Source of the DNA: Cannabis sativa
Taxonomy: Eukaryota; Streptophyta; Magnoliopsida; Rosales; Cannabaceae
Length of the DNA stretch: 64,000 nucleotides
Assembly: GCF_029168945.1 (NCBI RefSeq)
Contig: NC_083603.1
Span: 3,100,001 to 3,164,000 of the forward strand
Reading direction: 5' to 3'
A program made the position numbers and the translations under genes. Positions 22,170 through 33,974 of this stretch are shown here, piece by piece. The notes below the pieces were generated by a model that did not search any database, was not told the DNA's origin, and saw only the letters and a list, made by a program, of their open reading frames with translations. Numbering within the stretch: position 1 is the first letter of the stretch; every line of letters begins with the position of its first letter.

Positions 22170-25100
22170 CGTCTGTAATAAAATTCTAAGATAAGCTTTT
22201 TTTACATCCACTTTTTTCTATTAAGATCATATGTGTAATAATTATAAATGTTAAAATGATTTCTCCCCAAATATCCCATATATATTACCATTTGAACCAC
22301 CCTCTTGAATTTGACTGATGAAATATTAATGATCATTTTGCCCAATATTTAATATCAAATTTTGATTTGTTTAGAAAGAAAAAAAAATCAAATTTTTATG
22401 GGTTAGTACATAAGAATTTATTAGTAGTTGAGAGCTGAAATATCTAACAAAATGAGCATTAAAGAGCACTTGAATAGAAGTTAAATTTTATAATGTCTGA
22501 ACACAAAATTTAATGAAATACATATGTATACTTATGATGAAATCCCTAAAATACAGGAAAAACAAAAACATATTCTTTAAGTTTCATTATATATTATATA
22601 ATAAAAATTAATGTGATGATGGACCAATTTTATTTCACTCCATTAATTTCTACCATTAATTAAAGTATGTAATAATATAATAATAATAAAGCATTTATAT
22701 ATCATCATCTAATTAATTAAAACCTTATTTTCTTGCTTTGTAATGTCAAAAAGATATATATTACAAAGTCAAGCACTATAAATTACATTATTTTCTCTTT
22801 AAAAAAAATGAAAAAAAAATAAATTTTATCTTTTTTATTTAAAGGATAAGCTAATAATATAGTAACTCTTAATTTTGTTAGTACTTCTATTTTGTATTCT
22901 GATCGTTTTAATTTGAAATTTGTTCCAACTATTTGTTGCCGATCTTGGTGACTGAAGTTAATAATTTGTAAAGTTTGATTTTCCATTAAATAAAATATTG
23001 GAATAATGACTTAAATTAGTTTTCTAAATTAAGTTTCCTAAAGTGATTAAAGAAAACTACATGAAAATATTAACTAAAATTATTAAAGATTATATGACTA
23101 ATTTTGTTGAAACAATATAGAAAAGGACATGTAGATATTATATTATTAACTAATTAAAGCTAATATGACTAATTTTGTTAATCATTTAAACTATAGTACT
23201 ATATATATATACTTAATATTTTCTAGTGATTTGACCCAAATAATTTTTTTTTTCAATTTAAAAAAAAATCGATACATTTTTTCTTCATCTATATATGTAT
23301 GTCAACGTTTAATATTCTTTGATGTTGAAGATAATAAACAAGAAATAAATATTTAATAAACTAATTAATTTTCCACCCAAAACATTATGTTAGGTAATTG
23401 CAATTCTTATATTAATTATATTATAAATATGTATAATTTTTTAAATCTTAGCACATGTCATATATAGAATAATTAACTAAGGTCGAAAATCATTAGATTT
23501 GTGTTTAATTGAAGATAATTATATAATTTTAAATATTTATTTAATTATGTAATTATTGTAATTAGAGGTAATTGAGGGGTTCTAGTTATATTATCTAATT
23601 CTCATGACCCCATAAGAATTGAGGTGGGTTTGGTTGGAGATAATAAAATAGAATGGAAAGAAAATAATTTTTATTCTATTCTTTTGTTTGGTTGCATTTT
23701 AAAGTATTGGAATGACATTCTAATAGAATGCTCTTTCTACTATTTTGGTGAAATGACTATTCCATTTCAAAAAGGAAGGAAAGACCATTACAATGAAACA
23801 AGAGAAAAAATTTAATGATTTTTTTAATCAATTTTTTTTATATATGCATTTTAAATTTTATTTTATTCTATTCCTATTCCCAATTCTATTTCTATTCATA
23901 TATTTTCATTTCTCACAACCAAACGCCACGTGAGTGTAATTACATTTTGTAATTGCTAAAAACTTTCGATTTTAAATATTAACTACTAAAAAATATTATT
24001 TTTCGTGTAATTACTATCTGCTTTGCCAAATAAAATATTACGAGTTCATAAATAATTAACACTTCATATCCAAACACACTTACTTTATAGTTTAAAATAT
24101 ACTATAATTAATACTAAAATGCATAATTACTATCTTAATAATTACACTCTCTAATAATTACACAATTACTTCCAAATATACTCTAAAAAAATACTTGTGT
24201 CGAATATGAATCCATAAATATTTGTATAGGCTAATGATGAATTTTCTCCAATTTCTCGAAAAATATAAAATAAGAAATGAAATACATATTGTATGATTTT
24301 GTTGTATGTAATTAATTAAATTAAAATTCAATTAATTAAATTAAAATATAATGTATATAGGCTAGTTGATTTAGTTGTGGCAACTTATAAAAAGTTTGGT
24401 GACCAAATTATCTTTCATATGATGCTATGAATTTTTAATGATATTTTTCTATTCTTTTGCTCTTTTTTTTTTGCTCTTTAGAGTGAAATTTTAGGATATT
24501 TCTTCTAAAAAATGAATAAATAAATATAAAAATGATGATGGTTTTTTTTCTTCATATATTCATAAGTGACATTTTTTTAATGACATTCAATATGGCTTAT
24601 AAATGTCCATTTTTAACCATATTATAATTACATATTTGATATAATCTAGGAATGAGTAACATTAGGAAAAATTAATTTTTTAAGCTTAATTTTTATCTAT
24701 TTAAAAAAGTCTCTCATTTTATATTATATGGATTAAGATTATTCTATCGGTTAAAAAAAATAAGAAAAAAAAATCGGCAAAAAAAATATATAAAAAATTG
24801 AGTTTGACTTAAATATTTTGTATCGAAATATATTTTTGATATAATGTAAAAAAATATTATGATATTTTTAATTAAACATATAAATTTAAATTTCTATGTT
24901 ATTATTTGTTGGATTAAAATTTTTAAAATTAATATTTATAGTTAAATTTATTTAATAATTATGAATAGATAATACAAAGTGTTCCAAATATATATACTTT
25001 TTGTTACATTTTGAATGAATGGATTGATTTTGAGAGATATTGAAAAAGTCATGATTATACACAAAAGTGCTTTTCTTTATATATCAATTTAATTTAATTA

Positions 25101-25660
25101 ATTTAGCTTTTTATCATATCCATGCATGTCTCAAAGTATGAACGTACTAGTCTTTTTCATTTTCTTAAAAAGTTAAAATTAATATAAATATAATATATAG
25201 TACTACATGCAAGAAAGAAGCATATATATTTAGATAGATATATCATATATGTCACAAAAAAAAAAAAATAATAAAGAAAATTATATTAAGACTAATTTAA
25301 GAAAGAAAAAGAAGAAAAGTAAAAGCTGCAATATATAAAAGAAAGCACATTATAACATTATATAATGTATATGTATCTACATACATATATATAGTTTTGA
25401 TTATAATAATAAGCTAATTAAACAAAAATTCATACATCTTATATATATATGCACTTTCACAATTTTTTTCTTTTAAATGAAAAAAAAAAAACTGATTTAA
25501 TAATTAATAATAATTTGAGAGAGATCATGAGTAGTAAGTATATATATACCTATATGAGTTTGCATGATCAAGTGTGTAGATTGTTACAAGTGTGGGCCAA
25601 GTCATCCTGTTTAATAATTAAAACTTCATTAATTAATAAATCTGCATGATTAGTATATAT
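22170..25660. other. AT-rich DNA, downstream side of the KANADI locus
   Basis: Apart from the GTTTGGTTGG MITE at 23623-23929, no element is clear. I searched the minus strand here for the missing C-terminal KANADI exons (conserved QSD and FTLGRP-type segments) and found none. A relatively GC-rich patch at 25560-25615 does not fit as an exon because the required frame stops at once. Confidence 0.45.
23623..23929. mobile_element. MITE with GTTTGGTTGG terminal repeats, family C
   Basis: Inverted ends GGTGGGTTTGGTTGG and CCAAACGCCAC bound an AT-rich body with aatggaatgacattct and complementary attccatttc words. About 305 bp. The 63-codon ORF in it is a chance frame. Related copies: 45189-45313, 62951-63730 and a degraded one at 32570-32800. 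Confidence 0.7.
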
Positions 25661-25667
25661 TATTATT

Positions 25668-25925
25668 TTTTTTAGTAATTTGTAGTATAAATACATAAGT
25701 ATAACTTTCGGTTGTAGTAGATAAATATCTAAATTAATTTTTACGGTAATAATACCTAAATTATATTTCTAGAACTTCTGTAGGTATCTTACGGTTAAGT
25801 GTCAATTCAAGTACCTACAGAAGTTCCAAAAATATAACTTACAGTCAAAAATTAAATTGAGGTATTCATCTGCAACTGAAAGTTAAACTAATTAAGTATT
25901 TACACTGCAAATTATCTATTTTTTG
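25668..25925. repeat. Palindromic MITE, family D
   Basis: The left arm (tttgtagtataaatac...acttctgtaggta) and the right arm (tacctacagaagttcc...tatttacactgcaaatta) are inverted copies around 25800, so the element can fold into one long hairpin. A half copy lies at about 48330-48440 in an intron of the minus-strand phosphatase gene. Confidence 0.7.
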
Positions 25926-25929
25926 AATT

Positions 25930-26250
25930 ATTAGCAATAAAATCCCTTATGTTTTGATTTTATGTACTTAACCTCTTAATATTTTTTTTGTGCCAAAACC
26001 TCTTTATGATTAGTTTTTTTTTGTAAATTTGAGGCGTCATTGTTATATACAATTGGATTACTACTGTATTGACTTTGACTGTCACATATACATAGGTATA
26101 CACATTGGTCATCAAGTTGATATTTAATAATGATATTTATTTGGCACCTTGCAAAGAAAAGTAAATTTAAAGGGGTTTTGTTAAAAAAAAATATAAGAGG
26201 ATTAACTGTATAAAAATTAAAATATAAAAAAAATTTGTGGCTAATTACCC
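25930..26250. repeat. Palindromic MITE-like element
   Basis: Left words aatcccttatgttttgattttat and aaaacctctttatgatt face right words aaaggggttttgtt and aagaggattaactgtataaaaat, an imperfect inverted pair. Non-coding. Confidence 0.45.
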
Positions 26251-26774
26251 TATTTTTTTTAATAGAAATAAATCTTCATTAAGAAGACAATTAAACAAGA
26301 CATAAACTCAGTAGAAATAGTATTTTAGAAAACTGAGCTCACTTCAATACTATTTTAGAAAGAAAAAAATTGGGCCAAATTTAATTAACTCAACCTAACA
26401 AAATCTACTTACTCTCAAATTTATATTTCTAGCTAAGAGACTCTAACTACTCTAATTACTACTAATTATATCTACATGCAATATGTATAAAGTAACATCA
26501 TTTTGATAATTATTTTTGTAAAATGAATTTTAAAAAATAATCAAAATAACATTTTGTGCTCTAGATCTTGATGCAATTTAACAAAATAATGTAATTATTT
26601 TTTTACTCAAATTAACCAAATACAAAATTATTAACTCTAGAGAGATATTTATAATATGGGAAAGAAAAAATCATTTCAAGCACCAAATCATAAGAAAAAT
26701 TAAGTAAAAAGACCAAATTATTAAGATTGCAGTTTAATTAATTATTAAGAAATTTATTTTTAATAATTAATTAC

Positions 26775-26972
26775 CTGAGGAAGCCATAGGTTTGTCAGTG
26801 TTCTTCACAGTTCGATACATCTGTGAAAGTGGCCACAAAATCAAGACAAAACAAATACAAAAAGTCAATAAAAAAAGTGTAGATGATTACACAAATAATT
26901 TTAAAAAATAAATATATATTTTACCTAGAAAGAATAAAAAAAATCACAAAATCCCAGTTGATAGAAAATCGA

Positions 26973-27007
<35 letters not shown>

Positions 27008-29793
27008 GAAGATGCTAATTTTGTTTGGAGAGGTAATATATTATGGGACACGATTTTGTCCCGTGATATACTTTTACGGAATGTATCCTGAGACCCATTT
27101 AATATCACGGAATACATTCCGTGAAAATATATCATGAGACAAAACTGTGTCCCAATATATTATTATTAATTTTAATTATACATATTTTTATTTAATAAAT
27201 AATATAAGAAATTATTAATCAATAAAAACATTACCATTTGACACCTTCAAGTATTTAATAGCATAATAATGTAGTGTTGTATAATTACTTAACAGTTTTT
27301 CATATTAATTATTTATTAAATTAAAATATGTGTAATTCAATATTAAAATGCGCGCATGTGCACCAATAATAATTTGTCACTTCTTACAGCGCTGACATCA
27401 CATTTCTCTACCAGTAATCTTAATATGTCTAATAATAATAGTATATTATATATTTAGGTTAATTTATAGCCAAACTTTCTTTTGTTTTAGTTTCTCTACA
27501 CTAATTAACCCCATGATCTTTATTTGTGGCAATATATATCTTCTAAACTTTACTAATTTTATCTATAGTTGGTTAAATTTTACTGTTAAATAATACTAAT
27601 TAGAACGGTTACTGTAAGCAAATGTGATATATTTTTACTAATCCAAATTAATTTTAATTACTCAAATATTACAAAATTATTTTAAATAGTTAGGATTTAA
27701 CAGTGAAGTTTAACCAACACTATTTGTAAATAAAAGTAAAATTAAAGAAGTATTGTCACATAATAATTCAGGGGGTTAAGTAGTATCTACAAATATTGAA
27801 CCTAACATTTACCCTAAACTACCCAATTATTTAATAATATATGAGAAGAAGAGGTTATGGTTTGGTAGGGTCACCTCTAAATGTAAAATTTTTCTTTTTT
27901 TTTTTGAATAATTTATAGTTCTAAAAATAAGATTTAAATATTTTATTTCATCACCCGTGACTATTTTTCTAATAAGCAATTATTTGAACTATTCAATTTA
28001 TTTTTTAAAAAATTCAAATTAATTTTAAATAGCAATAACATACACAATCATAAATAAAAATAGAAAAATAAATTTAAAATCTCTCTATATACCAAAAACG
28101 GATAGTAGAGATCTACAGAAACACCTATTTTTCCAATATAATATAGGATATTTCTACAATGCACCCCTAAAAGGATCCACCGATGTAACCCCCTATCTGT
28201 TTCTCATCAAACTTTTAGTCTAATTTTTCTATAATCGTCTCTACATTGTAGTTATTTAAAACAATTTATAAAATTTTAAGAGATTTAAATAAATTTAACA
28301 CGTTGAAAATAAGATTTAAACACTCTATTGCACACGAGACTATTATTTTATACGCGTGTAAAATAGACCGTTTAAACCCTATCTTCAACCTATTAATTTT
28401 TTTAAAATTTTACAAAATATATAAAATATCGAAATAAAAAAAAAGTGCATAGATAAACCAATTTTAGAGGTGAATTATTGTTGAATTTTTCTATAATATA
28501 TATGATAAGAGGAGGTTGATGGTTTGGTAAGATGAGTAATTGCTTCTATTATTGAGAAATGATGGCTACTTTTTTTCTCTCTCTCTTGAAAAGTAGAAAT
28601 TGTCATGTTTCGAAAACTAACATAACATATACTAATAATAATAATAATAATAATAACTCAAACTATTCATTCACTCACTCACTCACTCACTCACTATCCT
28701 TTTCTCACTGCAAAAAACTAAATATAAAAAAAGTACTCGTTTCTCGTGCCACAACAACAAAGACTTTTTTCTTCTTCTTCTTCTTTCTTCATCAAATAAT
28801 AATTATGTAATCATTTCAAAAAATAATAATATTAAATAAAAAATAAAAAAAAACTCAATTTTCTTAATTTATTTTTACCTGTAAATGACTCTTAACATGA
28901 GCTAGTGTTAGATCTTTCACATCCATTAGCTCCAGTACTGATTTTGGTGTTGCCCCTTTCAAAAAAAAAAAAAAATTAAAACAAAATTAAAATAAATATT
29001 TATATATATATACAAATAAATATACATATAGATATATTATATATATATATATACTTTCATGGCCGCCGAGAAGCTGAACGGCGTGAACAAAACGAGAATG
29101 AAGAGAAGTTGTCCATCTCATTCTTGGAGCTCTCATATTCCTCTTACTATTATTCCCAAATTGATTATGATTATGATGATGAACTCGATTTTCCATACTA
29201 GGATTATAAACCCTAGAAGAAGGAAGAGAAATTGGAAGAAGATTAGGATATGGCGGGATTTCTTGATGAGAATAATACAACTTGCTATAACCACCACCAA
29301 AACAAACAGCACCGTCCGATCTTAATCTCAATTGATCGGACGGTGTGTTGTTATTATTGTAAATTGGTATTCCTTTAATTGTTTTCATCTGATGATTATC
29401 ATCAGATGAAAACCTAGTTGGTGATGATGATGATGAAGATTGTTTCCTTTCTGATCGGGTTGGAAAGTTGTCGATTCTTCGAATCAACGGCTGGTGGTGG
29501 TGGTGATGGCGGTGATTTTCGGTTGTTGTTGTTGAGAGTGAGAGTTCTGTGTCTGTAGTTCTTACTACCTCGTGACTTCTTTTATCTTCTAATTCTTCGG
29601 TTTGGGGACTAACTGCTTGATTTTTTCGCCATATATCGAAAGGAGATCTTTGAGATGATTCGGTGTCGTTTTGGGTGTTTGGAAGATGGATTTGAAGGGA
29701 AAGATCTGGAATATTATTATAATTATAATTATTTAAACAAAGTTTATAATTCTCTTCTGATAAAGAAGATCCCTTGTTATGATTATGAGGCAT
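26775..29793 (-). CDS. KANADI-family GARP (MYB-like) transcription factor, exons 1-3; C-terminal exons not found
   Basis: Nuclear DNA-binding protein of the KANADI family, known to set abaxial identity in lateral organs and ovule integuments. Coding exons on the minus strand: 29793-29055, 28955-28879 and 26820-26775, all with GT/AG borders and continuous phase. The N-terminus has the family's PDLSLQIHLPN motif (residues about 29-39), a His run, Ser and Asn runs, and IKGIPIYN (the IRGIPLY motif of the KAN2/KAN3 branch). The GARP domain starts at RAPRMRWTTSLHSRFVHAVQ, continues in exon 2 with ATPKSVLELMDVKDLTLAHV and in exon 3 with MYRTVKNTDKP and ASSG. Exon 3 ends in phase 1. The following exon(s), usually bearing QSD and FTLGRP-type segments, were not seen down to 17 kb. 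The next intron may be very long, or the gene truncated. The start ATG at 29793 precedes the family motif and lies about 175 bp below a TATA box. Confidence 0.88.
27034..27162. repeat. Hairpin-forming element in the KANADI intron
   Basis: The left arm taatatattatgggacac...gtcccgtgatata and the right arm atatatcatgagacaaaac...gtcccaatatatta are inverted copies over about 55 bp with a few mismatches. A nested palindrome, cacggaatacattccgtg, lies at 27105-27122. ORFs across it are chance. Confidence 0.75.
27460..27825. repeat. Palindromic MITE-like element in the KANADI intron
   Basis: The left arm has taggttaatttatagccaaac and later tctatagttggttaaattttactg. The right arm has cagtgaagtttaaccaacac and ttaagtagtatctacaaatattgaacctaac, which pair with it. 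AT-rich and non-coding. Confidence 0.5.
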
Positions 29794-29968
29794 TTTTTTT
29801 GTTACAACTTATGAATTTATATATATGTATAGGTGTATATATATATATATATGATTGAAGTGGTTTTGGTTTTGGACAAAGAAAGAAAACTAATAATTGA
29901 GAAAGAAAAGATGAGAGAGAGAGAGAAAGAAGAAAAATAAAGAGTGTACTAATTAAGTGTGCTGTAAA

Positions 29969-29977
29969 GATATATAA
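29969..29977 (-). promoter_or_regulatory. Probable TATA box of the KANADI gene
   Basis: On the minus strand TTATATATC lies about 175 bp above the ATG. It is followed by a purine/pyrimidine-rich leader (gagagaga on the plus strand, 29913-29927), common in plant 5' UTRs. No direct evidence for the start site. Confidence 0.5.
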
Positions 29978-30259
29978 GGCATAATGGAAAAAAGGAAGAC
30001 TTTTATTTTTTTTATTTTATTTTTTTCTTCATCTTAATCAAGAAACAAACATCCTTATGAGAGAGAGAATTGAGATGTGTTCTTAAACTATTAAAATATA
30101 ATAATTAAAAGAAGGGAATGAAATTTAAAAGACTATTTAATATATATGTGGAAGGTATATTGTGATATATATGTATGTGAATATATATATATGGGTTTAT
30201 ATGTTTCTTTGAATATATTGTCCTAAAGAGCATATTTAGGAAAACGACACTTTAACAAA

Positions 30260-31280
30260 AACCCTAGCTTGTCTCTTATATCCCTCTTATTAATACTATT
30301 TTTATTGTTTTTTTTAATTTCTTTTTATTTTATTTTTATGATAGTCAACAAGTTAGTAAAAACAACATGGTTAAAAAATTTTATAACCTTTCAAAAGTTC
30401 AGGTTAAAAAAGAAAAAATTACCTTTTGCAATCGACCTTAGGGTTTTAGGATTATTTCCTACTTTGTCTCGGGAAGAGCTAGCTTGCTAGCGCCTTCTGT
30501 GGCGTTAATTTGTGGGCTCTGGGCGAAAGGTCCATGTACTTCTCGCAGTGATTAAACTTGCATAAGGGATGTCCTTAGCTCTGGCGATCTTTTTCTTAGT
30601 TATCTTTTTTGTGAGTTTAGTGCGAATTGAATGAGATTTTTTTTTTTTCTTAAGAAAAAAAAACTACACTTGCCAAAGAAAGTTATAATTCAATTTTTTT
30701 AGAGAAAACCCATTGTCGCACTCATCTAAAAACAAGTGAAAGGGAACACCCGACATGCAAAACTCGAAAATATGTACATTACTTTATAGATTTAATAACA
30801 CCAAATATAGCATTTATCCAATTGTAAAATCTTTTTTAGGGGATTAAATCACAAAATATATTGATGAATGGTTAATATCGCTTTAATTTTTTTTTTAGAA
30901 TATATTTATTTATATTTTGACACAATTTTGGCCATCTCAATAAATAAATTTCTTTGTGTATTTTCACAAAATTAAATTTTTTTTTGAAATTTTCATTTTG
31001 AGATCAATAATCCTATCATCCTTTAGTCACTATAAATTGAAATATTAGGTCTTTTTTAAAAATAAATTATGTAATTTTATCAAACACAATCAATTAAAAT
31101 AATAGACTGCAATCTAATTGGGATATCTCTTCTGTTGAAGACACATGATTAGAATTAGAAAAACGAGCTAAATAATTAGTCACCTAATTTTCAGGTCGTT
31201 TGACAAAAAAACTAAAAATAAAATTAGATTAAAAAGATTGTAGCATTACAATTAACCTTAAAAATACCTCTATTATTCAG
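30260..31280. other. Intergenic DNA with a short GC-richer relic
   Basis: 30440-30620 (ctttgtctcgggaagagctagc, gcgccttctgtggcgttaatttg, tctggcgatctttttc) looks like the remains of a retroelement leader, possibly a LINE 5' region, but no domain is readable. The rest is AT-rich. Confidence 0.35.
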
Positions 31281-31289
31281 TTTTGTGCA

Positions 31290-31625
31290 AAAAAAAAAAA
31301 TAATTTTTAGTCATAACAAAATTTGTGACTAAAAGAAAAAAAAATTGTAACTAATTATAAATCATAATTTTTATGTTGTGACTAAAAAGTCTGTGGCTAA
31401 AGGTATGATATTTGTCACAAAAATTAAAATTTGCTGTGACTAAATGTATTTTTAGTTACAATACTTGTTGTGACTAAAATTAAATTAGTGACAACTTGTA
31501 TCCAAATACTATGTATGTTTTAGTCACAAATAAATTTTTGTTGTAACTAAATGTCACATTTAAGCACAAAAAAATTTATGTTATGACTAAAAAATTGTCA
31601 CTAAAGGTAGTTTCTTTTTGTAGTG
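31290..31625. mobile_element. CACTA-type MITE
   Basis: Several agtcacaa / ttgtgactaaa modules in both orientations, the gtgacaacttgtatccaaatact core, and a right end TTTCTTTTTGTAGTG. The left terminus is eroded into a poly-A run (31288-31300). Confidence 0.6.
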
Positions 31626-31629
31626 ACAT

Positions 31630-32560
31630 TTACCGTTTAAAAGACACAACAGTAGAACCTCTGTTGCAGCAGGTTCATTCAATCTCGTAGTTTGAGCACA
31701 CAACTATTGTGCAAGGTACATAACTGCCTATTAACAACCCATTGAGTCATAGAGAACTTGTTGTTTCCAACCACTAATACCGATTTGATGGCGAGTCACA
31801 TCGAAGAATAAAGAAGAACCAACAACAAAATAAAATCATGTCATATACATATAAAGATTAAAACACACAAAACTATATCACAATAACAAGATTATTCGTA
31901 ATATCAAAATTGTATTGCAATAGCAAAATACAACTCTAACCAAGCTGCACATATATCCAAAGAAGGTCAGCGACCAGGACTGGTTAGAAAAAAAAGATAA
32001 TTTCCTGTAATTATAAATTTAAGAACTATATATCCTAATTAAATACTTAAAAGAAATTCTATAATTTGAAATAATATTAATAACTATATTTTATTATATA
32101 TTACAGATGGAAGTTTTAGGCTAGGTATTGCCAAATTGCCAATAATTAATTAAATTCATTGTCTTTTCATATGTTTTGTTTTTATACCTAACCTAAACTA
32201 CACCATTTATAATATTACATGATAAACATTTATTTCCATTTACTTTGTCTATTAATTATTAACAATGTATTAAATAATCATATATAAATGTATATGGTTA
32301 CTTCTGTAAATATATTTATGTACCCCTTTTGCCATTATAATTGTTTATTATTTAATTTCATTATTTTTTCTGACTCTGGCTACTTTGGATACTAGTATTA
32401 GATTCTGTCAATGTTTGTACTTTTTATTAGAGAAAATAAGGCTAGTTAGAGTATGAATAAAATTTCCCAAAAATAGCATTGTTTCAATAATTGAAAATTA
32501 TGAAATTAAACTCCTTAATTATTACAGAATATATCTCACTATTTATATACATAATATATA
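31630..32560. other. Intergenic DNA, nothing recognised
   Basis: 31630-31980 is less AT-rich and may be an old retroelement scrap, but no domain or terminal repeat could be read. The remainder is simple AT-rich sequence. Confidence 0.35.
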
Positions 32561-32569
32561 TAGAGATAA

Positions 32570-32800
32570 TGAAATAGAATAAAATAGAAAAAAAAAATAT
32601 ATTTCATTCTTTTTTATTTAGTAATTATATTTTATAGTATTAGAATATTATTCTAATTATAGAATGATTTTCTCACTATATTGGTGAAATAATTATTCCA
32701 TGCAATATAGAAAAAAAAATTATCAATTTATTGTGTGTCTTTTAAATTTTATTAATTTTATGCTATTTTTTATTCTTATTCTTAGTAGTGGACTCAAAAA
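32570..32800. repeat. Degraded family C MITE
   Basis: Words such as aatagaataaaatagaa, agaatattattctaattatagaatg and tattggtgaaataattattcca match the body of the element at 23623-23929. The terminal GTTTGGTTGG repeats are not preserved. Confidence 0.45.
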
Positions 32801-33049
32801 TTTTGTTCAGTTGGGCGAAAAAATTAGAGAGAGTGTAAATATAAAAATTAAGATATAATGAAAATTCATTAATGTAAAAAAGAACATAATGTACAAGGAA
32901 AAAAGAGAGCATAAACATAAAAATATTTACAAAATTAAAATGTAAATGTAAAAAAATCTGTTATGAAATGGACTAAAATGTAAAAAAAATATGAAAAAAA
33001 GAAAATTTTCATCCATAAAAACTGTTAGTGTGAATGCATAATCATTACT

Positions 33050-33833
33050 AACATTTAAAATATTAACATTATCAAAATAATCAGAAATATTTGCTGAGTT
33101 AGGACTAGAATTAGCATTTGAATTATGTCCATTATTTTTCCTCTAAGGACAATCTCTTCTTAAGTGTCCTTCTTAATTACAGGTCCAACAAGCTTTTCTA
33201 CCCCTTGACTTAGATCTTGATTTTCCTCTTCCCTTTTCACTTTTGGAGTTGTTTTTCTTATCTGATATGCCTCTCACATTCAGTCATTCTGCAGGGTTCT
33301 TAGACAATTTTTGATTGTCTTTCAAATCTAGTTCCTTGGAGTATGCAACTCCAATAACTTCTTCCAGAGACAATGTTTCTCTCCCATATTTGAGTGTATC
33401 TCTCAAATTCTCACAGGGCCTTAGAAGAGAATTCAACAAGAAAATGGCCTGATGTTCCTTAATCTTTACCTTGATGGACTCCAAATCTAATACCATCTTG
33501 GTGAATTTATCTATAGACTTTGATTCATCCATCTTGAATCCATGAAACTTTTACTTCAAGTAAATTCGATTTGGCAAGAGCTTAACCCACATTTTATGAG
33601 CATTCTTCTCATTGATCACTTTTTTTAAGACTTGATCACTCAAGCTAAGAATAATAGTGTTCTTAGATTTCTTTAGCACTTATTCCTTCTTTTTTTAGTT
33701 TTTCAAAGATCTTCCTATCTTCTTTCAGGCTTCTTCGAGTGTAAGATTCCCCATGTGTGCCATCATTTTTTTTCCATAAATAAATATTATTCTTCCCATC
33801 AAACCTCTCCACCTCAAATTTTGATGTCGACAT
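33050..33833 (-). pseudogene. Copia-type gag fragment, broken
   Basis: The frame opens with MSTSKFEVERFDGKNN, the usual start of Copia gag, at 33833. After several stops and shifts, the 33532-33284 segment reads as the central UBN2 gag domain (DLESIKVKIKEHQAIFLLNS, then LKYGRETLSLEEV). A zinc knuckle follows near 33190-33145 (CWTCN, stop, EGHLRRDC), where the expected CxxCxxxGHxxxxC spacing is kept but a stop codon interrupts it. Protease, integrase and reverse transcriptase are absent. It is the 5' remnant of a Copia element whose LTR lies just above it. Confidence 0.8.
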
Positions 33834-33974
33834 CTTGATAAGAACTTATTCCTGGCCAGTAAACAAGTTCTTGATTATGAATGAACTTCATAATTCCTCG
33901 AGTCTTAGAGACCTTGATCTCGAAGCCAATGAAAGCAACTTTGATGCATCAGGTGTCCCAACTCTGATATAAAT

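Larger units (their letters stand above)
26821..28878 (-). other. Large intron 2 of the KANADI gene, filled with MITEs
   Basis: A 2058-bp intron between the exon ending SHLQ and the exon starting MYRTV. It contains an (AAT)n run at 26974-27005, a hairpin element at 27034-27162, another palindromic element at about 27460-27825, the gtaaatttt-type dispersed repeat (27930-28460), a TAA run (28632-28656) and a CACT microsatellite (28672-28696). Confidence 0.8.

Noticed and set aside
25560..25620. Possible fourth KANADI exon on the minus strand after an ACAG acceptor
   Set aside because: Exon 3 ends in phase 1. Joining here gives Gly and then an immediate stop, and no KANADI C-terminal wording is present.
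29059..29325. 88-codon plus-strand ORF
   Set aside because: It is antisense to KANADI exon 1, whose reading is supported by a conserved domain and introns.
30269..30490. 73-codon plus ORF, hydrophobic at its start
   Set aside because: The hydrophobic part comes from a T-rich tract. No homology is recognised and the rest reads through retroelement-like sequence.
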